From Pseudomonas sp. QTF5 (lineage in GTDB: Bacteria; Pseudomonadota; Gammaproteobacteria; Pseudomonadales; Pseudomonadaceae): a stretch of 64,000 nt of DNA. Below the pieces are notes generated by a model. It was not told where the DNA came from. It saw only the letters and a list, made by a program, of their open reading frames with translations, and ran no database searches. Both the position numbers and the translations under genes were made by a program. Positions 58,351 through 64,000 of this stretch are shown piece after piece (position 1 is the first letter of the stretch; every line of letters begins with the position of its first letter). Where the stretch lies: assembly GCF_000512695.2 (NCBI RefSeq), contig NZ_AZRW02000014.1:26933-90932 (forward strand). Reading direction: 5' to 3'.

Positions 58351-58563
58351 GAGACGTCCGGGCAGAGAAATCATGACAAGTGCCGGCAAGCGCGGCACTG
58401 AATTGTCTGTAGCTTAGCCTTTTGCCAGCAGCGGGCGAAAGCTTTGCCGAGCGGTCGGCACAAGTTCGCAACAATTGTTGTGCAGAGTGCTTCAACATTG
58501 AAATTGCCGGCCTTCTGCAGCCTCAAGTCAGGTAGAATGCGCGCCCGGTTTTTGGAGAAGCTC

Positions 58564-60483
58564 ATGACCCTGCTCAAATTCAGCGATGTGTCCCTTGCTT
58601 TCGGCGCTATGCCGTTGTTGGACAAGGTGTCCTGGCAGATCGCCCGTGGTGAGCGGGTGTGCATCATCGGCCGCAACGGCACTGGCAAGTCCAGCATGAT
58701 GAAGCTCGTCAAGGGCGACCAGAAGCCTGATGAAGGCTCTGTTTGGCGCGCACCTGGCCTAAAGATTGGCGAATTGCCGCAAGAATTGCCGGTAGCCGAC
58801 GAGCGGACCGTGTTCGACGTGGTTGCCGAAGGCCTGGACGGTGTCGGCGAGCTGCTCGCGCAATATCACCACCTGAGCCAGAACATCGTCACCGATGCCG
58901 ATCTGGACAAACTGATGCACGTCCAGCACGACCTCGAAGCCCGCGACGGCTGGCGTTTGCAGCAACTGGTCGACAGCACCTTGAGCCGCTTGCAACTGCC
59001 GGCCGACAAGACCCTCGCCGAACTGTCCGGCGGCTGGCGTCGCCGCGTACTGCTGGCTCAGGCTCTGGTTTCCGAACCGGATCTGCTGCTGCTCGACGAA
59101 CCGACCAACCACCTGGACATCGGCGCCATTGCCTGGCTCGAAGAAGCGCTGAAGGATTTCCAGGGCGCCGTGCTGTTCATCACGCACGACCGTTCATTCC
59201 TGCAGAACCTTGCGACCCGTATCCTGGAACTGGATCGCGGTGGCCTGATCGACTGGAACGGCGACTACGCCAGTTTCCTCGTGCACAAAGAGGCGACGCT
59301 GGCGGCTGAAGAAACCGCCAACGCGCTGTTCGACAAGAAACTGGCCCAGGAAGAAGTCTGGATCCGCCAGGGCATCAAGGCACGTCGCACCCGTAACGAA
59401 GGCCGTGTTCGCGCATTGAAAGCCCTGCGCGTCGAGCGCAGCGAGCGTCGTGAGCGCACCGGCAAGGCCAACATTCAACTGGACACCGCTGACAAGTCCG
59501 GCAAGCAGGTCATGGTCCTCGAGAACGTGAGTTTCGCTCACCCGGGCGGTCCGTTCCTGATCAAGGATTTCTCGATGGTCCTGACGCGCGGCGACCGTAT
59601 CGGTCTGCTTGGCGCCAACGGTACCGGCAAGACCACGCTGCTGAAGCTGATGCTCAGCGGTCTGCAACCGACCAGCGGCACAGTGGAAGAGGGGACGCGC
59701 ATCGACGTGGCCTACTTCGATCAGTTGCGCCATCAGCTGGACCTGGAAAAGACCGTGATCGACAACGTGGCCGAAGGTCGCGATTTCATCGATATCGATG
59801 GTCAGAGCCGCCACGTGCTGAGCTACCTCGGCGACTTCCTGTTCAGCCCGCAGCGTGCCCGCACGCCGGTCAAGGCGCTGTCCGGTGGTGAGCGTGCCCG
59901 TCTGTTGCTGGCCAAACTGTTCAGCAAACCGGCGAACTTGCTGGTACTCGACGAACCGACCAACGATCTGGACGTGGAAACCCTCGAGCTGCTGGAAGAG
60001 GTCTTGCTGACCTTCAATGGCACTGTGCTGATGGTCAGCCACGACCGGGCATTCCTCGACAACGTGGTCACCAGCACCTTGGTCTTCGAAGGCGAAGGCA
60101 AGGTTCGCGAATACGTCGGTGGTTATCAGGACTGGCTGCGTCAGGGCGGCTCGCCGCGCCTGTTGGGCGTGACCGAAAGCAAGTCCGGCAAGGCCGACCT
60201 GAACTCGGCTGTCGTCACTGCTGAACCAGTGCCAGTCGCTGCGGTAGTAGAGGCGCCGGTGGCAAAGAAGAAGCTCAGCTACAAGCTGCAGCGTGAGCTG
60301 GAAATGTTGCCGAGTCAGATCGAAGCCATGGAACAGCAGATCGTGGTGGTTGAGGCGCAGATGGCGGATGCCGGCTTCTATCAGCGTCCTGCTGCCGAGA
60401 CGGCTGCGGTGATCGCTCAGCTGGAGCAGTTGCAGGCTGAACTCGACGTGATGGTCGAGCGCTGGGCCGAGCTGGATGCCTGA
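58564..60483 (+). CDS. uup: ABC-F family ATPase Uup
   Basis: A 639-residue soluble ABC-F protein. It has two ATPase domains (Walker A GRNGTGKSS and GANGTGKTT; signatures LSGGWRRR and LSGGERAR; Walker B LLLLDEPTNHLD and LLVLDEPTNDLD) joined by a basic linker (about 240-310). A C-terminal coiled coil (about 560-639) matches the Uup DNA/ribosome-binding tail. It is linked to ribosome function and to transposon excision. GGAG lies about 6 nt before the ATG; the longer upstream frame lacks support. Confidence 0.93.
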   Translation: MTLLKFSDVSLAFGAMPLLDKVSWQIARGERVCIIGRNGTGKSSMMKLVKGDQKPDEGSVWRAPGLKIGELPQELPVADERTVFDVVAEGLDGVGELLAQYHHLSQNIVTDADLDKLMHVQHDLEARDGWRLQQLVDSTLSRLQLPADKTLAELSGGWRRRVLLAQALVSEPDLLLLDEPTNHLDIGAIAWLEEALKDFQGAVLFITHDRSFLQNLATRILELDRGGLIDWNGDYASFLVHKEATLAAEETANALFDKKLAQEEVWIRQGIKARRTRNEGRVRALKALRVERSERRERTGKANIQLDTADKSGKQVMVLENVSFAHPGGPFLIKDFSMVLTRGDRIGLLGANGTGKTTLLKLMLSGLQPTSGTVEEGTRIDVAYFDQLRHQLDLEKTVIDNVAEGRDFIDIDGQSRHVLSYLGDFLFSPQRARTPVKALSGGERARLLLAKLFSKPANLLVLDEPTNDLDVETLELLEEVLLTFNGTVLMVSHDRAFLDNVVTSTLVFEGEGKVREYVGGYQDWLRQGGSPRLLGVTESKSGKADLNSAVVTAEPVPVAAVVEAPVAKKKLSYKLQRELEMLPSQIEAMEQQIVVVEAQMADAGFYQRPAAETAAVIAQLEQLQAELDVMVERWAELDA

Positions 60484-60498
60484 TTGATCCGGCTATAA

Positions 60499-60534
60499 AA
60501 AAGCCCGGCGTTCAGTGATGAACGCCGGGCTTTT
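60499..60534. terminator. Strong rho-independent terminator after uup
   Basis: A 16-bp perfect stem (AAAAGCCCGGCGTTCA / TGAACGCCGGGCTTTT) with a 4-nt loop lies 16 nt past the uup stop. It has T residues on the right and A residues on the left. Confidence 0.93.
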
Positions 60535-60570
60535 CGTATGAAATGCGATCTACTGGCCGACATAGATTCA

Positions 60571-60676
60571 CTGTGGGAGCGGCGGTGCGACGATTCGACT
60601 TGCTCGCGAAGAGGGACTTACATTCAACATCAATGCTGACTGAATGTCCGTCTTCGCGAGCAAGCCCGCTCCCACA
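60571..60676. repeat. REPIN with an interrupted left arm
   Basis: The right unit is a normal TTCGCGAGCAAGCCCGCTCCCACA. The left unit reads CTGTGGGAGCGG, then about 16 extra bases (CGGTGCGACGATTCGA), then CTTGCTCGCGAA, so the arm carries an insertion in the middle of the REP hairpin. Confidence 0.88.
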
Positions 60677-60690
60677 TGAGTGTTGTGTTG

Positions 60691-61128
60691 TCAGCTTTTG
60701 ATCAGGCGCACCGCGAGCACATCGCAAGGCGCGCCGTGCAGTACGTCATTGGCGGTGGAGCCGAGTAACAGCGCCAGACCGTGTCGGCCATGACTGCCCA
60801 CCACGATCAGGTCGCACGTTTGCTCCTTGGCGAGGTGATGAATCTCCTGGCGCGGCTGGCCGTAGGTCAAGTGGCTGTATTCCTTGGAGAGTTCCGGGTA
60901 TTTCACGATCAATCGCTCAAGGCGCTCTTTGGCCTGATCGAACTGTTGTTGTTGCAACTGGGAAAGGTCCATCGGTACGTCGCCGCCAAAGGCCATGGCC
61001 ATCGGTTCGACGATATGCACCAGGGACAGCTTCGCGCCATTGCTCACCGAGAGTTCGCGAGCTCGGTGAATGACAGGATCGCACTCTTCGGTTAGGTCTA
61101 CAGCGACCAGAATGTGGTGGTAGGGCAT
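60691..61128 (-). CDS. Universal stress protein (UspA family)
   Basis: A 145-residue Usp domain: N-terminal HHILVAVDLTEECDPVI, then the ATP-binding motif VVGSHGRHGLALLLGSTANDVLHG. It is a soluble stress-related nucleotide-binding protein whose client is unknown. The frame extends to 61281, but the ATG at 61128 has GAGGAG about 6 nt ahead. Confidence 0.93.
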   Translation of the reverse strand: MPYHHILVAVDLTEECDPVIHRARELSVSNGAKLSLVHIVEPMAMAFGGDVPMDLSQLQQQQFDQAKERLERLIVKYPELSKEYSHLTYGQPRQEIHHLAKEQTCDLIVVGSHGRHGLALLLGSTANDVLHGAPCDVLAVRLIKS

Positions 61129-61232
61129 GAGGTGCTCCTCCTGAGGATTGCAATATTGGTAAGTATGGCTGGTTTCAAGCGCATTGGTTTCAAAGTGACT
61201 CAATGGGCTCATCAAGAATCGGGAGTACAGAT

Positions 61233-61670
61233 ATGACGGTCTGGATAGTGGTGTCAATCCTGCTGGTGGTCTTGAGCCCACTGGCTTGGTTGCGACCGTC
61301 TCGCGTTCAGAGCGGGCGCATGGCCCTGCGCATGGAGGCGCGGCGCATTGGCCTGGCCATGCAGCTGGCGCCCCAGGAATGGCCGCACTGGCTAAGCCAG
61401 GAGCCGCCGAGCCCTTGCGCCCAATACCATCGGCCGCGCCGTGGCACGCGACCGGCGTGCTGGAGTTACTGGCAGAAGGCGCCGGGCGTGTGGGTCAATC
61501 AGTGGCAGGAGGTCTGTGAGGATGGGATGCTGCTGAATCATTTCGAAAAATTGCCTGCCAACGTCTACAAGGTCGAGGCAGACAAACAAATGATTGCCCT
61601 GTATTGGGGCGAGAAGGGCGACGCATCTGTTTTGCAACAAATCGACACCACCCTCAAAGCACTCGCCTGA
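61233..61670 (+). CDS. Membrane-anchored conserved hypothetical protein
   Basis: A 145-residue protein with an N-terminal transmembrane helix (MTVWIVVSILLVVLSPLAWL) followed by a basic, Trp- and Pro-rich region and a small alpha/beta part. I recognise it only as a conserved Pseudomonas protein near fadB and uup. GGGAG lies about 7 nt before the ATG at 61233. Function unknown. Confidence 0.75.
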   Translation: MTVWIVVSILLVVLSPLAWLRPSRVQSGRMALRMEARRIGLAMQLAPQEWPHWLSQEPPSPCAQYHRPRRGTRPACWSYWQKAPGVWVNQWQEVCEDGMLLNHFEKLPANVYKVEADKQMIALYWGEKGDASVLQQIDTTLKALA

Positions 61671-61723
61671 AACCCGGTTTCCCCGTAGGAGCTGGTGCGT
61701 CGTCCGGCAGACAGGCAATAAAA

Positions 61724-61745
61724 AGCCCGACATCATCATCGGGCT
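61724..61745 (-). terminator. Minus-strand terminator without an obvious gene
   Basis: A 7-bp stem (AGCCCGA / TCGGGCT) with an 8-nt loop is followed by TTTTATTG on the minus strand. It would end transcripts coming leftward from the fadB upstream region, where no minus-strand gene is evident. Confidence 0.6.
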
Positions 61746-62048
61746 GAGGTTGGCCAGGCAGGCCGGTAATTCGATAGGGCTGATCTTACGCTGGACATTC
61801 GTCCTAAGCGTTCAAATTTTTTCTTCAGGGTCCCGCCCAGCGTAGCTTGTTAAACACAGGCTGCCGGACATTAGGGCGACTTTTCTAACTATTGATTCTA
61901 TGAATGGCCTCACATGCATCAGCGTGTTGCAGGGCTTCGTGGTACGGAAGTGACCGGAAAGTCGCGTTTCAACCAGTATTTTGGGCGATTGACAATTGCC
62001 GGAAATTCCGTGAAGGTGACATACCCAAATCAAACGGGCGTATGAAAT

Positions 62049-62072
62049 GAGCGTTTGTATTACAGAACGCTC
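62049..62072. promoter_or_regulatory. Inverted repeat upstream of fadB
   Basis: GAGCGTT-N10-AACGCTC is a perfect 7-bp inverted repeat 136 nt before the fadB start. It could be an operator or a leader hairpin. It does not match the PsrA consensus (CAAAC-N2-4-GTTTG) closely, although half-sites CAAAC and GTTTG are nearby. Confidence 0.35.
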
Positions 62073-62207
62073 CTACAGAATCCCGACTATCGCGTTGGCG
62101 GGTGTGCCGGGTGAGTTGGCGTTAGCATTGACGATAAACGTCCCTGCCGAGCCTGTCGCCTGCGTCCGACGTGTACTGTTCAGCTTCCATATCGTGGAGA
62201 TCAGTTG

Positions 62208-64000
62208 ATGATTTACGAAGGTAAAGCCATCACGGTTAAGGCTCTTGAAAGTGGCATCGTCGAATTGAAATTCGACCTCAAGGGTGAGTCCGTCAACAAG
62301 TTCAACCGTCTTACCCTGAACGAACTGCGTCAGGCTGTAGACACCATCAAGGCAGATGCTTCGATCAAGGGTGTGATCGTCAGCAGTGGCAAGGACGTGT
62401 TCATCGTCGGCGCCGACATCACCGAATTCGTCGACAACTTCAAGCTGCCGGATGCAGAGCTTGTCGCTGGTAACCTCGAAGCCAACAAGATTTTCAGCGA
62501 TTTCGAAGACCTCAACGTCCCGACAGTCGCCGCGATCAATGGCATCGCGCTGGGTGGCGGTCTGGAAATGTGCCTGGCGGCAGATTTCCGCGTCATGGCC
62601 AATACCGCCAAAATCGGTCTGCCGGAAGTCAAGCTGGGCATCTACCCAGGCTTCGGCGGTACTGTGCGTTTGCCGCGCATCATCGGTGCCGACAACGCCA
62701 TCGAGTGGATTGCTGCCGGTAAGGAAAACCGCGCTGAAGACGCGCTGAAAGTCGGTGCCGTCGACGCCGTGGTTGCCCCGGAGAAATTGCAGGAAGCGGC
62801 TCTGAACCTGCTCAAGGGTGCCATCTCCGGCGAGTTTGACTACAAGGCCAAGCGTCAGCCGAAACTCGAGAAGCTCAAGCTCAACGCCATCGAACAAATG
62901 ATGTCGTTCGAAACCGCCAAAGGTTTCGTGGCCGGTCAAGCGGGCCCGAACTACCCGGCTCCGGTTGAAGCGATCAAGACTATCCAGAAAGCCGCGAACT
63001 TCGGTCGCGACAAGGCGCTGGAAGTCGAAGCCACCGGTTTCGTCAAGCTGGCCAAGACCTCTGCCGCGCAGAGCTTGATCGGTCTGTTCCTGAACGATCA
63101 GGAGCTGAAGAAAAAGGCCAAGGCCTACGACGAAATCGCCAAGGACGTGAAGCAGGCCGCCGTATTGGGCGCCGGCATCATGGGGGGTGGTATCGCTTAT
63201 CAGTCGGCCTCCAAAGGTACGCCGATCCTGATGAAAGACATCAACGAGCACGGCATCGAGCAAGGTCTGGCCGAAGCCGCCAAGCTGCTGGTGGGCCGCG
63301 TTGATAAAGGTCGCATGACTCCGGCGAAAATGGCCGAAGTGCTCAATGGCATTCGTCCGACCCTGTCCTACGGTGATTTCGGTCACGTCGACCTGGTCGT
63401 CGAAGCCGTTGTCGAGAACCCGAAGGTCAAGCAAGCCGTTCTGGCCGAAGTCGAAGACAAGGTCAAAGAAGACACCATCCTCGCGTCCAACACTTCGACC
63501 ATTTCCATTACCTTGCTGGCCAAAGCCCTCAAGCGTCCGGAAAACTTCGTCGGCATGCACTTCTTCAACCCGGTGCACATGATGCCGCTGGTTGAAGTGA
63601 TCCGTGGCGAGAAGTCCAGCGAAGTGGCCGTTGCCACCACCGTTGCCTACGCCAAGAAAATGGGCAAGAACCCGATCGTCGTCAACGACTGCCCGGGCTT
63701 CCTGGTCAACCGCGTGCTGTTCCCGTACTTCGGCGGTTTCGCCAAACTGGTCAGTGCCGGCGTGGACTTCGTCCGCATCGACAAGGTCATGGAAAAATTC
63801 GGCTGGCCGATGGGCCCGGCATACCTGATGGACGTGGTCGGCATCGACACCGGTCACCACGGTCGCGATGTAATGGCTGAAGGCTTCCCGGATCGCATGA
63901 AGGACGATCGCCGTTCGGCCATCGACGTGCTCTACGAAGCCAAGCGCCTGGGCCAGAAGAATGGCAAGGGCTTCTACGCTTACGAGACCGATAAGCGCGG
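62208..64000 (+). CDS. fadB: Fatty acid oxidation complex alpha subunit FadB (3' end outside window)
   Basis: 597 codons are visible and the frame is open at the right edge; the full protein is about 715 residues. The N-terminal enoyl-CoA hydratase/isomerase part has [13 protein letters not shown] and [13 protein letters not shown] (both catalytic Glu regions). The 3-hydroxyacyl-CoA dehydrogenase part starts at about 310 with [12 protein letters not shown] and continues with [14 protein letters not shown]. It carries out hydration, dehydrogenation and isomerisation in beta-oxidation with FadA, which probably follows. GGAG lies 9 nt before the ATG. A long antisense frame over this gene is a codon-bias shadow. 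Confidence 0.97.
   Translation, partial: MIYEGKAITVKALESGIVELKFDLKGESVNKFNRLTLNELRQAVDTIKADASIKGVIVSSGKDVFIVGADITEFVDNFKLPDAELVAGNLEANKIFSDFEDLNVPTVAAINGIALGGGLEMCLAADFRVMANTAKIGLPEVKLGIYPGFGGTVRLPRIIGADNAIEWIAAGKENRAEDALKVGAVDAVVAPEKLQEAALNLLKGAISGEFDYKAKRQPKLEKLKLNAIEQMMSFETAKGFVAGQAGPNYPAPVEAIKTIQKAANFGRDKALEVEATGFVKLAKTSAAQSLIGLFLNDQELKKKAKAYDEIAKDVKQAAVLGAGIMGGGIAYQSASKGTPILMKDINEHGIEQGLAEAAKLLVGRVDKGRMTPAKMAEVLNGIRPTLSYGDFGHVDLVVEAVVENPKVKQAVLAEVEDKVKEDTILASNTSTISITLLAKALKRPENFVGMHFFNPVHMMPLVEVIRGEKSSEVAVATTVAYAKKMGKNPIVVNDCPGFLVNRVLFPYFGGFAKLVSAGVDFVRIDKVMEKFGWPMGPAYLMDVVGIDTGHHGRDVMAEGFPDRMKDDRRSAIDVLYEAKRLGQKNGKGFYAYETDKR

Larger units (their letters stand above)
61671..62207. other. 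Long intergenic region before fadB
   Basis: About 537 nt. It holds a half-REP-like GTAGGAGCTGG near 61686, a hairpin at 61724-61745 that reads as a terminator only for the minus strand, and an inverted repeat at 62049-62072 near the likely fadB promoter. The only minus-strand frame (61812-62033) has no ribosome site or recognisable motif. A minus-strand small RNA is possible. Confidence 0.5.

Noticed and set aside
62073-63860. 595-codon frame antisense to fadB
   Set aside because: The plus strand clearly encodes FadB; the antisense frame is a by-product of codon bias.

Overview
The window looks like a chromosomal segment of a Pseudomonas of the P. fluorescens group. I base this on high-GC core genes in a Pseudomonas order (two tandem ccoNOQP operons plus ccoGHIS, aer, acnA, rlmM, tusA, pdxB, slt, uup, fadB) and on many copies of the Pseudomonas REP/REPIN family. 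No tRNA, rRNA, CRISPR array, transposase or integrase was recognised.

Layout. (1) 28-13940, mostly minus strand: cytochrome cbb3 oxidase. Two four-gene terminal oxidase operons (ccoN2O2Q2P2, then ccoN1O1Q1P1) are followed by the assembly genes ccoG-H-I-S and a TauE/SafE-like membrane protein. ANR/FNR-type boxes lie upstream of ccoN2 (a perfect consensus, inside the start of the divergent hydrolase gene), ccoN1 and ccoG. A lower-GC secreted metallophosphoesterase gene sits in the opposite direction between ccoP1 and ccoG. (2) 14036-16485: an alpha/beta hydrolase and an Aer-type PAS chemoreceptor. (3) 16.8-44.1 kb: a large capsule island. (4) 44.4-64 kb: ordinary core genes: CPBP protease, acnA, rlmM, tusA, a MATE pump, pdxB, a small conserved protein, an ABC exporter, a Fic protein, slt, uup, a universal stress protein, a hypothetical protein, and fadB running off the right edge.

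The capsule island is the most interesting part. It has an ABC-exporter core (kpsM-kpsT-kpsE-OPX lipoprotein), an AT-rich cassette of two glycosyltransferases and an unfamiliar hydrolase-like protein (probably the part that defines polymer structure), kpsF, an APH-like kinase, and beta-Kdo linker enzymes (two-module KpsC, KpsS, and an extra one-and-a-bit-module KpsC-like protein). These are joined to an rkp-1-like lipid module: a 2520-residue reducing type I PKS without a thioesterase, an alpha-oxoamine synthase encoded right behind it, an SDR, a GNAT acyltransferase and an LTA-synthase-family membrane enzyme. PKS + alpha-oxoamine synthase + ketoreductase is the logic of fumonisin/sphinganine-analogue assembly, and the gene set resembles rhizobial rkpA-G-H-I-J. 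The inference is that this strain makes a dedicated sphingoid-like amino-lipid, possibly N-acylated and given a head group, as the anchor or acceptor for a Kdo-linked capsule.

Island transcription appears to be in four blocks: PKS-AOS on plus; kpsC-kpsS-SDR-LTAS-GNAT-kpsC-like on minus, with overlapping or closely spaced genes; kpsF on plus with a strong terminator; and kpsM-T-E-OPX-GT-GT-hydrolase on minus. The island lies between aer and the acnA side, which from memory are neighbours in P. aeruginosa PAO1.
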